From: Flavobacterium chryseum
GTDB lineage: Bacteria > Bacteroidota > Bacteroidia > Flavobacteriales > Flavobacteriaceae
Length of the DNA: 64,000 nt
Reading direction: 5' to 3'
Assembly (NCBI RefSeq): GCF_004362015.1
Contig: NZ_SNWW01000007.1
Span: 248,001-312,000 of the forward strand
The notes beneath the pieces were generated by a model, which was given only the letters and a program-made list of their open reading frames with translations, did no database searches and was not told the DNA's origin. Below, one piece after another: positions 27,513-35,892 of this stretch (the stretch's first letter is position 1; every line of letters starts with the position of its first letter). The position numbers were made by a program, and so were the translations under genes.

Positions 27513-29369
27513 ATGAAAAAAATACTTTACACACTAGCACTTGCAGCCACGTTTTGGAGCTGTAAAACTGGTAGTACCTCAGGAGCTGCAAATAATACCG
27601 TATCGGTAAACATTAATCTTGTCGATGTAAAAGACGATAAGGTTTTGGTAACAGTTACGCCTCCGGCGATAAAAACAGACGAAGTTATATATAGCATTCC
27701 TAAAACCGTTCCCGGAACTTATTCTACAGATAACTATGGTAAATATTCAGGTGATTTTAAAGCTTTTGATGCTAAAGGAAATGAACTAACCGTAAAAAGA
27801 GTAGACGATAATTCATGGTCTATCTCTAACGCAAAAACATTACAAAAAGTAACATATTTAGTAGGTGATACTTTTGATACAGAAAAAGGAACCGGATTTG
27901 GTAATGATGATGTGTTTTCGCCAGCGGGAACTAACATCAATGCAGGAATCAACTTTATGGTTAATACACATGGTTTTGTAGGTTATTTTCAGGATAAGTT
28001 AAATGTTCCGTATAAAGTTACGATTACACATCCTGAAACACTTTGGGGAGCAACTTCAATGAATGACGAAGATGCAAGCAAAACAAGTGATGTTTTCTCA
28101 ACGCCGCGTTATGCTATTTTAGTTGAAAATCCGATTATGTATTCTAAACCGGATTATACAACTTTCAACGTAAACGGAATGGATATTTTAATTGCTGTTT
28201 ATTCTCCAACAGGAAAATTTACTGCTGAAAGTATTACTCCGGAAATGAAAACAATGATGACGGCTCAGAAAAACTTTTTAGGAAAAGTAAATGCTACTAA
28301 AAAATATACTGTTTTAGTGTACTTGTCAAGTATGGCAAAAGATGATGCTCACGGTTTTGGAGCTTTAGAGCACCCTACAGCAACTACAGTTGTTTTACCG
28401 GAATCTATGCCAAAAGAAAAGTTAGTAGAAACAATGAAAGATGTTGTTTCTCACGAGTTTTTCCACATTGTAACGCCATTAACTATTCACTCAAAAGAAA
28501 TTCAGTATTTTGATTATAATGCACCAAAAATGTCAGAGCATTTATGGATGTACGAAGGTGTAACAGAATATTTTGCTAACCTTTTTCAAATCAACCAGGG
28601 TTTGATCGATGAGGCGGAATTTTATAAGCGTATTGCTGATAAAATCGAACAGGCAAAAGGTTTAAATGATACCATGTCATTTACAACAATGAGTAAAAAC
28701 GTGTTAGAGCAGCCATATAAAGATCAATACTTAAATGTTTATCAAAAAGGTGCGCTAATCGGAATGTGTATTGATATCATCATCAGAGAAAAAAGCAACG
28801 GAGAAAGAGGAATTCTTGATTTAATGCACAAATTAGCAAACGAATATGGCGTTGAAAAACCATTTAATGACAATGAACTTTTTGCTAAAATTACTGAATT
28901 AACATATCCTGAAGTTGGGGAATTTTTAAACAAATATGTAGCAGGAACAACTCCAATTCCTTATGATTTTTATTTAGCCAAAGTTGGTGTAACCAAAGCT
29001 TCTGAGAAAACTGCAGGATCAATTTTCATCAAAGGACAAAAACCTTACATTGCTGTTGATAAAGCAACTAAGGAAATAAGCGTTCGTCAAGATGTTGAGC
29101 CAAATGTGTTTTTTACTACTTTAGGTCTTAAAGCCGGAGATGTAATTACTGCTGTAAATGATAAAGCATATTCGTTAGATAACATTTATGATTTGATTAC
29201 AGAAAGTGAAAACTGGAAAGAAAACACTCCAATTACTTTAAAAGTAAAACGTGGCGGTAAAGAAGAAACTATAAAAGGGACTGTAAAATTACCATACGAA
29301 GAAAAAGAAACTTTTAAAGCTACAGATGCTTCGAAAGAAAAACTTAAAAATGCATGGTTAAAAGGATAA
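27513..29369 (+). CDS. M61-family metallopeptidase lipoprotein with PDZ domain
   Basis: A 618-residue lipoprotein with lipobox WSCK (Cys near residue 17). An N-terminal beta-rich domain is followed by the zinc peptidase domain, with SHEFFHIV (HExxH at about residues 314-318) and the third ligand Glu in EGVTEYF. A PDZ domain occupies about 500-590 (LGLKAGDVITAVNDKAYSLDNIYDLI). M61 enzymes are glycyl aminopeptidases; this one probably trims peptides in the periplasm or at the surface. The ATG at 27513 is preferred because it starts a lipoprotein signal peptide; the longer TTG form at 27477 adds 12 unlikely residues. Confidence 0.9.
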   Translation: MKKILYTLALAATFWSCKTGSTSGAANNTVSVNINLVDVKDDKVLVTVTPPAIKTDEVIYSIPKTVPGTYSTDNYGKYSGDFKAFDAKGNELTVKRVDDNSWSISNAKTLQKVTYLVGDTFDTEKGTGFGNDDVFSPAGTNINAGINFMVNTHGFVGYFQDKLNVPYKVTITHPETLWGATSMNDEDASKTSDVFSTPRYAILVENPIMYSKPDYTTFNVNGMDILIAVYSPTGKFTAESITPEMKTMMTAQKNFLGKVNATKKYTVLVYLSSMAKDDAHGFGALEHPTATTVVLPESMPKEKLVETMKDVVSHEFFHIVTPLTIHSKEIQYFDYNAPKMSEHLWMYEGVTEYFANLFQINQGLIDEAEFYKRIADKIEQAKGLNDTMSFTTMSKNVLEQPYKDQYLNVYQKGALIGMCIDIIIREKSNGERGILDLMHKLANEYGVEKPFNDNELFAKITELTYPEVGEFLNKYVAGTTPIPYDFYLAKVGVTKASEKTAGSIFIKGQKPYIAVDKATKEISVRQDVEPNVFFTTLGLKAGDVITAVNDKAYSLDNIYDLITESENWKENTPITLKVKRGGKEETIKGTVKLPYEEKETFKATDASKEKLKNAWLKG

Positions 29370-29388
29370 TATTTCTCTTTCAAACATA

Positions 29389-29420
29389 AAAAAAACCGAC
29401 AAGTGATTGTCGGTTTTTTT
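29389..29420 (+). terminator. Terminator of the M61 gene
   Basis: A perfect 14-bp stem (29389-29402 with 29407-29420, core CCGACAA/TTGTCGG) has a GTGA loop and a run of T. Confidence 0.9.
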
Positions 29421-29440
29421 GTTTTTTATTGTGTCTGCTT

Positions 29441-29525
29441 TGTCATCTCGACGAAGGAGAGATCACATAACGGAAATAACACAACGTGATCAGCTTGATG
29501 TGATTTCTCCTTCGTCGAAATCACA
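29441..29525. repeat. Dispersed CGACGAAGGAG-type palindrome, copy 1
   Basis: Arms 29441-29467 and 29499-29525, nearly perfect around CTCGACGAAGGAG / CTCCTTCGTCGA, with a 31-nt centre. The family recurs at 34443-34507, 45505-45604, 53166-53250 and 63421-63502. Confidence 0.75.
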
Positions 29526-29538
29526 CAAATTGAGTTTA

Positions 29539-29982
29539 CTACTTCTTAACCGGAAATTTCCAGTCAAATTCGTCTTTATCGTTAATGATCGCTCCTACTT
29601 CAAACTTCACAACCTCATCAAATTCAGTTTGAAGAATGAACCAATTGTCTTCATTAAAGTAATTCTCGAAAGTATCAAAAGTTTCCTGAGTGTATTTTGT
29701 AATTCCTTTTGTCGCCAAATCTTTCTTTACGTCAGCAATTTTTCTTCCGATTAGTTTGAATCCCAAAACTTCTAAATCATTACTCGAAGCCACCAAATAA
29801 CCTAATTTCAACTCTTCTTCTTCATAAAAAGTCAATCTGATTTTTTGTGCATTGTATACAAAAATTACATTGTCATCTTCGTCTTTATAATTTTTATCAG
29901 GTTTTCCTAAAGCAGCCGTTACATCGTTCTGCTTCATTCCGAAAAGCAATTTATCGATTCCTGATTTTAGATTTATTTTCAT
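29539..29982 (-). CDS. Hypothetical protein, small BamE-like sequence pattern
   Basis: A 147-residue cytosolic protein with no signal peptide. The N-terminal part LLFGMKQNDVTAALGKPDKNYKD resembles the short G-xxxxDVxxxLGxPd motif of SmpA/BamE-like domains, but no lipobox is present. The rest is beta-rich with acidic and aromatic residues. I do not recognise a named family with confidence. It is a single gene in convergent orientation with the M61 gene. Confidence 0.6.
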   Translation of the reverse strand: MKINLKSGIDKLLFGMKQNDVTAALGKPDKNYKDEDDNVIFVYNAQKIRLTFYEEEELKLGYLVASSNDLEVLGFKLIGRKIADVKKDLATKGITKYTQETFDTFENYFNEDNWFILQTEFDEVVKFEVGAIINDKDEFDWKFPVKK

Positions 29983-30061
29983 ATTTAATTTTCTTTATTT
30001 GAAGTGCAAATTTCGGGAAGTTTTTGGAAACTCAATCACGATTCTATTTTTATTAATTTTT

Positions 30062-30092
30062 TTGCCACGAATTACACAAATTATCACCAATT
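30062..30092. repeat. Dispersed CCACGAATT-type repeat, half copy
   Basis: One arm, TGCCACGAATTACACAAATT, without its partner. Related to 17831-18020 and 48427-48500. Confidence 0.5.
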
Positions 30093-30112
30093 TAATATTG
30101 CACTTTGTTAAA

Positions 30113-30145
30113 AAACCTAACAGGTTTTTAAAACCTGTTAGGTTT
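30113..30145 (-). terminator. Terminator of the GH92 gene
   Basis: A perfect 15-bp inverted repeat (30113-30127 with 30131-30145, core CCTAACAGG/CCTGTTAGG) with a 3-nt loop and T on the minus strand, 12 bp past the GH92 stop. Confidence 0.85.
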
Positions 30146-30156
30146 GCTTATCAATT

Positions 30157-32490
30157 TTAATAATTCTTCTTATTCGGTTTATTACTCATATAAAAAGTAA
30201 TTTTTCCACCATTTATAACATCCGAATGTTTCAAGAAAGGTTTGTCTAATTGTTTACCGTTTAAAAGCACTTTAGTCACAAACACATTTTTATCCGATTG
30301 ATTCATCGTTTCTACTTCGAATGTTTTACCATTTTCTAAATTGAAAACAGCATTTTTTACTAACGGACTTCCCAATGCATATTCATCAGAAGCAGGCGCA
30401 ACAGGATAAAATCCTAAACTGCTAAAAATATACCAGGCACTCATTTGTCCGAAATCGTCATTTCCACCTAAACCATCAGCACCATTTCGATACATTTTTT
30501 TCAGGATCATTCTGATTTTGTCTTGTGCTTTCCAAGGAGAATTTGTCCAGTTGTACAAATAAACTACATGATGCGAAGGTTCATTTCCGTGCACATAATT
30601 TCCGATGATTCCGTCTCTGGTAATGTCTTCCGTATTTTCAAAATATTTGTCCGGTAAATGCATGTTGAATAAGGAATCTAAACGGACATTAAATTTCTCA
30701 TTTCCACCCATCATTTTTATCATTTCAGCCGGATCCTGCGGAACATACAAACTATAATTCCATGAATTTCCTTCAATAAAACCTTGCCCGTGTGTATCTA
30801 ACGGATCAAATTCTTTTTTGAAAGTTCCATCGTTTAATTTCGGACGCATAAAACCGGTTTTGGCATCGTAAACGTTTTTATAATTTTTAGATCTTTCAAT
30901 AAATTCATTATAAATTTCCATTTTGCCTAATTTCTTCGCAGCCTGAGCAATGGCCCAATCATCATAAGCGTATTCTAAAGTTTTAGAAACCGAAGCACCG
31001 TTTTTATCTTCAGGAACATAGCCCATTTTCATATAATAGTCCAATCCATCATAATAACGGACTTTAGCGGTATTCACACAAGCCTGAAGCGCTTTTTCAG
31101 GATCAAAATTTGTATTGCCTTTTACAATCGCATCGGCAACTACAGAAACAGAATGATATCCGATCATACACCAATTTTCATTGGCATAATGCGACCAGAT
31201 TGGCAACATTTTATGCACGCTTTGATCTGAATGCGCCAGCATCGAACTTATCATATCTGAATTTCTCGAGGGCTGAACAATATTAAATAAGGGATGCAAA
31301 GCTCTATAAGTATCCCATAACGAATAACTGGTGTAGTTTTTAAAGTTTTCGGTTTTGTGAACGTTCATATCCAAACCTTTATAATTTCCGTCCAGATCCA
31401 TATATTCTGTTGGACCTAAAAAGGCGTGATACATGGCAGTATAAAAATTCACTAAATCTTCTTTCTGAATGGTCTCGATTTGAATTTTATTCAATTCTTT
31501 ATTCCAAACTTCCTGACTTTGTTTTTTCACTTTTTCGAAATCCCAACCCGGAACTTCTTTTTTCATATTCTCTAATGCGCCTGCGGAACTTACCGGCGAT
31601 AGCGCCATTTTAATTTTGATTTTTTCTCCTTCTTCGGTATTAAAATCAAAGAATAATTTTAGGTTTTGGCCTGCCAGTTCAGGGAAATTTTTGGTTTGAT
31701 CAAATCTTCCCCAAAAACCTCTGTACACACTTTTTTCCTGCGCTGCCTGTCCGTAGCTTTTTATCGGTTTACTAAATGACATTGCAAAATAAACCGTTCT
31801 CGTTCTCGCCCAACCACTTGTCTGGCGGTATCCTGTAATTAAAGTATCGTTTTCAACGCGAACAAATGTCCATACATTCTTTTTATCGTAATTGTAAATT
31901 CCAGAAGTTAAATCAAGAATTATATGCGCTTCATCCGACTTTGGAAATGTATACTGATGCATTCCTAAGCGGGTTGTCGCCGTAAGTTCTGCTTTAATTT
32001 TATGATCTTCAAGTAAAACGCTGTAATAAGCCGGTTCCACTTTTTCTGTTGAATGCGAAAACGCAGAACGAAAGCCTGATAATGGTTTTGAAGCCACTCC
32101 GGGATTCAATTGCAATTTTCCGGTTGTTGGCATAATTAAGAAATCTCCTAAATCAGAATGTCCCGTACCGCTAAAATGAGTGTGGCTAAAACCAACAATT
32201 GTTTTATCTTCATATTGATATCCGGCACAATATTTATACACTTCACCATTATATTTTCCGTTTAAGCCATAAGCAATTGTATCGGTTTCAGGACTTAATT
32301 GTACACTTCCAAACGGAACTGTTGCGCCTGGATAAGTATGTCCCATTTTGGCCGTACCAATCATTGGATCAACGTACTGAATTAAATTTTTAAGTTTTTT
32401 TGTTTTTTCCTGAGCTTCTGTTTTGGTTGAAAAACCAAGCATCAGAATTGATAATCCAAAAAGAAGGCATTTTGTTTTACTACTATTCAT
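30157..32490 (-). CDS. GH92-family alpha-mannosidase
   Basis: A 777-residue exported glycoside hydrolase with a signal peptide ending near KTEAQEK. GH92 enzymes are calcium-dependent exo-alpha-mannosidases that trim mannose from N-glycans or yeast mannan. The N-terminal domain begins YVDPMIGTAKMGHTYPGA. The C-terminal catalytic barrel has the family motif GNEPSHHVVYLYNW. There is no type IX sorting tail, and no SusC/SusD pair is nearby, so it is not part of a typical polysaccharide utilization locus. The exact linkage is not readable from sequence. Confidence 0.93.
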   Translation of the reverse strand: MNSSKTKCLLFGLSILMLGFSTKTEAQEKTKKLKNLIQYVDPMIGTAKMGHTYPGATVPFGSVQLSPETDTIAYGLNGKYNGEVYKYCAGYQYEDKTIVGFSHTHFSGTGHSDLGDFLIMPTTGKLQLNPGVASKPLSGFRSAFSHSTEKVEPAYYSVLLEDHKIKAELTATTRLGMHQYTFPKSDEAHIILDLTSGIYNYDKKNVWTFVRVENDTLITGYRQTSGWARTRTVYFAMSFSKPIKSYGQAAQEKSVYRGFWGRFDQTKNFPELAGQNLKLFFDFNTEEGEKIKIKMALSPVSSAGALENMKKEVPGWDFEKVKKQSQEVWNKELNKIQIETIQKEDLVNFYTAMYHAFLGPTEYMDLDGNYKGLDMNVHKTENFKNYTSYSLWDTYRALHPLFNIVQPSRNSDMISSMLAHSDQSVHKMLPIWSHYANENWCMIGYHSVSVVADAIVKGNTNFDPEKALQACVNTAKVRYYDGLDYYMKMGYVPEDKNGASVSKTLEYAYDDWAIAQAAKKLGKMEIYNEFIERSKNYKNVYDAKTGFMRPKLNDGTFKKEFDPLDTHGQGFIEGNSWNYSLYVPQDPAEMIKMMGGNEKFNVRLDSLFNMHLPDKYFENTEDITRDGIIGNYVHGNEPSHHVVYLYNWTNSPWKAQDKIRMILKKMYRNGADGLGGNDDFGQMSAWYIFSSLGFYPVAPASDEYALGSPLVKNAVFNLENGKTFEVETMNQSDKNVFVTKVLLNGKQLDKPFLKHSDVINGGKITFYMSNKPNKKNY

Positions 32491-32598
32491 CAGTTATTTT
32501 TGTTTGCTATTTTATCTGTTATCTGATTTTCGTTAGAAAATTACGATAAAAAACGCTTTTTAAAAAATATAAAAGTTTTTAGTCTGAAAACCTTTGGA

Positions 32599-32606
32599 TA
32601 TCTTTG
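32599..32606 (+). promoter_or_regulatory. Putative -7 element of the 32634-33257 gene
   Basis: TATCTTTG, 27 bp upstream of the ATG. It covers an in-frame TTG at 32604, which argues against that start. Confidence 0.5.
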
Positions 32607-32633
32607 ATTCTCCCAAAAAACACAATTCGATAC

Positions 32634-33257
32634 ATGAAGAATTATATTGTATTCCTGATGCTTTCCTTTCCTGCTTTAGTTTTTTCACAAAAAGTCGAAA
32701 GTTATATTTTAGATAAACAACAAATAGCACAGCGAGAACTGAAAAATCTTTCTGATTTTCCTATTTATAAAGCTTACGAATATCAGGATAAAGGCGGGGT
32801 TTTTGAATTGCTTTTAACCGAAAACCAAAAAGTCGTTTCTAAAAAAGATACATTAAACACAAAAATTAAAGCTATCTGCGGAATGAACGATCACGGTGGC
32901 TTTCTTGAAAAATGGACTATCAATGATTTACTTGAAACTACTGAACCTAAAGAAACTACTATTTGGTTCTGGACAAAATATTGCAATACCAAAGATCTTG
33001 ATGGCGATGGCTATATTGAGCCTATCATTGTTTACGGAACGAGAAATGAAAACGATGAAATAAGACGCGTGAAAATTATCACGGTTTATAAAAATCAAAA
33101 ATATGCAATTCGTGCCGTAGAATCTGATTTGGATTATGGTAGAAGTTTTAAAAAGGATAAAAACTGGTCTTTATTACCAAAAAAAATCCAAGTTTATGTG
33201 AATCAATTGGTTATTAAAATAAGAAAAGAACAAGATTTACTTTTGAAAGATGGGTAG
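32634..33257 (+). CDS. Exported protein, possible M949_RS01915-type family
   Basis: A 207-residue protein with signal peptide MKNYIVFLMLSFPALVFSQ. The mature part contains NTKDLDGDGYIEPIIVYG, an EF-hand-like or FG-GAP-like Asp-rich calcium loop, then beta-rich segments. It resembles the group named M949_RS01915 surface polysaccharide biosynthesis protein, a name assigned by similarity without a known reaction. The ATG at 32634 fits the signal peptide and the promoter position. It is a single gene. Confidence 0.65.
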   Translation: MKNYIVFLMLSFPALVFSQKVESYILDKQQIAQRELKNLSDFPIYKAYEYQDKGGVFELLLTENQKVVSKKDTLNTKIKAICGMNDHGGFLEKWTINDLLETTEPKETTIWFWTKYCNTKDLDGDGYIEPIIVYGTRNENDEIRRVKIITVYKNQKYAIRAVESDLDYGRSFKKDKNWSLLPKKIQVYVNQLVIKIRKEQDLLLKDG

Positions 33258-33301
33258 GAATTAATTGTTAATTGTTGATGGTTGAGAGGGAAGTGATTTT
33301 T

Positions 33302-33910
33302 TTAATTTTTAATTTTTAATTTCAGATTCTCTTTTACCTCATCAAACCATTCGTCTTTAAGAATACTTAATACAATTGAATTGCGACGAACATAGCCTGA
33401 AGCTGTTGGCATATGGCTTCTTAGAACGCCTTCGACTTTGCAGCCAATGCTTTTCATGGCGGCAATGCTTCTTTCATTATTATTATCGGCACGGAATTCT
33501 ACACGCTCCATTCCGAGGGTTTCGAAGGCAAATTGTAGGAGTAGAAATTTACAATGTTTATTCAGTCCGGTTCCTCTAAATGCAGAACCGTACCAGGTAT
33601 ATCCTAATTGCAAAGTTTTGTATGCAAGCTGAATGTCATAAAAACGTGTTGAACCTGCGTATTTTTGAGATTTTTTATCGAAAACTATAAATGGGAATTC
33701 TTTTTTGTTTTCTCGTTCTTTTACAGCAGATTTAATGTAGTTGATCAGATTTTCTTTTCCGTCGGCACCAACTAAAGAAAATTTCCAGGTTTCGGGTTCG
33801 TTGATGGATATTTCTAATAGATTTTCAACATCTGATTCTTGTAAAGGTCGCAATAAGACCAAATCGTCTTCTAAAATGATATTGTCTGAGAAATTGAAAT
33901 TTGATGCCAT
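33302..33910 (-). CDS. GNAT-family N-acetyltransferase, RimJ/RimL-like
   Basis: A 202-residue acetyltransferase. The first strand LVLLRPLQESDVENLLEIS, the central FIVFDKKSQKYAGSTRFYDI and the acetyl-CoA part GTGLNKHCKFLLLQFAFETLGMERVEFRADNNNERSIAAMKSIG follow the RimJ/RimL GNAT pattern. It probably acetylates an amino group on a protein or small molecule; the substrate is unknown. It is cytosolic and stands alone between hypotheticals. Confidence 0.88.
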   Translation of the reverse strand: MASNFNFSDNIILEDDLVLLRPLQESDVENLLEISINEPETWKFSLVGADGKENLINYIKSAVKERENKKEFPFIVFDKKSQKYAGSTRFYDIQLAYKTLQLGYTWYGSAFRGTGLNKHCKFLLLQFAFETLGMERVEFRADNNNERSIAAMKSIGCKVEGVLRSHMPTASGYVRRNSIVLSILKDEWFDEVKENLKLKIKN

Positions 33911-34030
33911 ACATTATAAAGTTAGTTTTAGGGAATCTCTGTGAAATCTTTGTGTGACTTTCTGTAATAATTATTTCGCAGAGATTCACAAAGCTACCGC
34001 GAAGTTTTACGAAGTGTTTTAGATTAAAAT

Positions 34031-34387
34031 CTACTCACTCATTTCGTCATAACGCTCCGGAATTTGCGGATCGTATAACGGACATTTAAATTCTTCCATG
34101 ACATCAACTAGTAAATCCATGGTTTTACCTTCGGTTCCGTAACAATCGATTTTGATGCTTTGCGGTGTTGTAATAACCTGAAAAGCTCCTTTTCCTGAAT
34201 TGTTTTGCCAGCTGTTTTCATCTACTTTTTCCCATTGAGAAAAAACAGAAGCGATTCTGTTTAAAATAACCTGAACAGGAAGCGTTTCAAGACCTTCAAC
34301 GTGTTCTTTTTCTACAAGAGCTTCATAAACCTCGTGATGGTTTAGGTAAGTTTCTTCTAAATATCTCCAAAAAAGTAATTCGTACAT
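34031..34387 (-). CDS. Conserved-looking hypothetical protein
   Basis: A 118-residue acidic cytosolic protein with no signal peptide or membrane segment. The N-terminal half is helical (YELLFWRYLEETYLNHHEVYEALVEKEHV) and the C-terminal part mixed. No family was recognised. It lies 175 bp downstream of purM on the same strand, with a dispersed palindrome between, so co-transcription is unlikely. Confidence 0.55.
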   Translation of the reverse strand: MYELLFWRYLEETYLNHHEVYEALVEKEHVEGLETLPVQVILNRIASVFSQWEKVDENSWQNNSGKGAFQVITTPQSIKIDCYGTEGKTMDLLVDVMEEFKCPLYDPQIPERYDEMSE

Positions 34388-34442
34388 AGCCTTGTGTTTT
34401 TAAAACCATATAAGTGATGTAAGAAAATATAATAAAAGAGCG

Positions 34443-34507
34443 TGTCATCCTGAGCGAAGTCGAAGGTTTTATAGTTGGAATAGACTTCGACTTCGCTCAG
34501 CCTGACA
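34443..34507. repeat. Dispersed palindrome, GAGCGAAGTCGAAG type
   Basis: Arms 34443-34466 and 34483-34507 (TGAGCGAAGTCGAAG against CTTCGACTTCGCTCA). Similar in plan to the CGACGAAGGAG family but with a different core. Confidence 0.7.
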
Positions 34508-34561
34508 TTGTATTATGCTCAATATAATAGGAACTTATATTACTTATATGGTGAAATAAAA

Positions 34562-35740
34562 TTAATATTCGAATGTGCCGTATTCGCTTGTAATAGTTAG
34601 CTTTTTAGCATCTGCCGCCTCTACTCTACCCACGATTTGCGCATCGACATTGAATGATTTTGAAATCGCAATAATATCTTGTGTAATATTTTCGGGAACA
34701 TAAATTTCCATACGGTGACCGCAATTGAAAACCTGATACATTTCTTTCCAATCGGTTTTTGATTGTTCCTGAATTAGTTTGAATAATGGCGGAACCGGAA
34801 ATAAATTATCTTTTATAATGTGTAAATTCTGAACGAAATGTAAAATTTTCGTTTGCGCTCCTCCACTACAGTGCACCATTCCGTGAATATCGCTTGGTGT
34901 GTACGTATCTAAAATTTTCTTGATAATTGGTGCGTAAGTTCTTGTTGGTGAAAGTACCAACTGGCCTGCATTTATCGGGCTATTTTCAACCTCATCGGTT
35001 AAATTTACCTGACCTGAATAAATTAATTCTTCAGGAACAAGTGCGTCGTAACTTTCAGGATATTTTTTAGCTAAATATTTTCCGAAAACATCATGACGTG
35101 CCGATGTTAATCCGTTGCTTCCCATTCCGCCATTATAACCTTTTTCGTAAGTTGCCTGACCAAAAGAAGCCAAACCAACGATTACGTCACCGACTTTAAT
35201 ATTGGCATTATCTACAACATCGCTACGTTTCATACGAGCAGTTACGGTCGAATCTACAATAATCGTACGAACAACATCGCCAACATCGGCAGTTTCTCCT
35301 CCGGTGGAATGAATCGTTACTCCGAAAGTTTTTAATTCGTTGATTAATTCTTCGGTTCCGTTGATGATTGCCGAAATAACTTCAGCAGGAATTAAGTTTT
35401 TATTTCTTCCGATGGTTGATGAAAGCAAAATATTATCGGTTGCGCCAACACATAATAAATCGTCGATATTCATGATTAATGCATCCTGCGCGATTCCTTT
35501 CCAAACAGAAATATCTCCGGTTTCTTTCCAATACATATACGCCAAAGACGATTTTGTACCGGCTCCGTCAGCGTGCATAATTAGGCAATATTCTGAATCC
35601 TGGGTAAGATAATCGGGAACTATTTTGCAGAATGCCTGAGGAAATAAACCTTTGTCGATATTTTTTATGGCGTTGTGTACGTCTTCTTTTGATGCCGAAA
35701 CACCTCTTTGTGCGTACCTTTTGCTAGAATCTGAACTCAT
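34562..35740 (-). CDS. purM: Phosphoribosylformylglycinamidine cyclo-ligase (AIR synthase)
   Basis: A 392-residue AIR synthase of the Bacteroidota type. PurM closes the imidazole ring of AIR using ATP, a step of purine synthesis. The N-terminal ATP-binding half has MHADGAGTKSSLAYMYW and a Gly-rich GGETADVGD. The second half has GMVHCSGGAQTKILHF. It is longer than the E. coli protein (345), as usual in this phylum. The ATG at 35740 has a good -7 promoter match 26 bp upstream. Confidence 0.9.
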   Translation of the reverse strand: MSSDSSKRYAQRGVSASKEDVHNAIKNIDKGLFPQAFCKIVPDYLTQDSEYCLIMHADGAGTKSSLAYMYWKETGDISVWKGIAQDALIMNIDDLLCVGATDNILLSSTIGRNKNLIPAEVISAIINGTEELINELKTFGVTIHSTGGETADVGDVVRTIIVDSTVTARMKRSDVVDNANIKVGDVIVGLASFGQATYEKGYNGGMGSNGLTSARHDVFGKYLAKKYPESYDALVPEELIYSGQVNLTDEVENSPINAGQLVLSPTRTYAPIIKKILDTYTPSDIHGMVHCSGGAQTKILHFVQNLHIIKDNLFPVPPLFKLIQEQSKTDWKEMYQVFNCGHRMEIYVPENITQDIIAISKSFNVDAQIVGRVEAADAKKLTITSEYGTFEY

Positions 35741-35766
35741 GAAAATTTGTTTGTGTTGATGTGGTG

Positions 35767-35774
35767 CAAAGATA
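35767..35774 (-). promoter_or_regulatory. Putative -7 element of the purM promoter
   Basis: TATCTTTG on the minus strand, 26 bp upstream of the purM ATG. Confidence 0.55.
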
Positions 35775-35823
35775 ATCCCTTTTTTTAATTCTATCGTTGA
35801 ATCGATTATAGATTCACAAAAAA

Positions 35824-35855
35824 AATTCAGCAGGTTTACGACTCCCTGCTGAATT
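35824..35855 (-). terminator. Terminator of the curli operon
   Basis: An 11-bp stem AATTCAGCAGG (35824-35834) pairs with CCTGCTGAATT (35845-35855) across a 10-nt loop. A T-run follows on the minus strand. It lies 37 bp past the last gene of the cluster. Confidence 0.8.
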
Positions 35856-35892
35856 CTCGTATTGAATTTGCTTTTAAATTTGGCTTATAAAA

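Noticed and set aside
32604..32633. TTG start of the 32634 gene
   Set aside because: It lies inside a perfect -7 box and would disturb the signal peptide.
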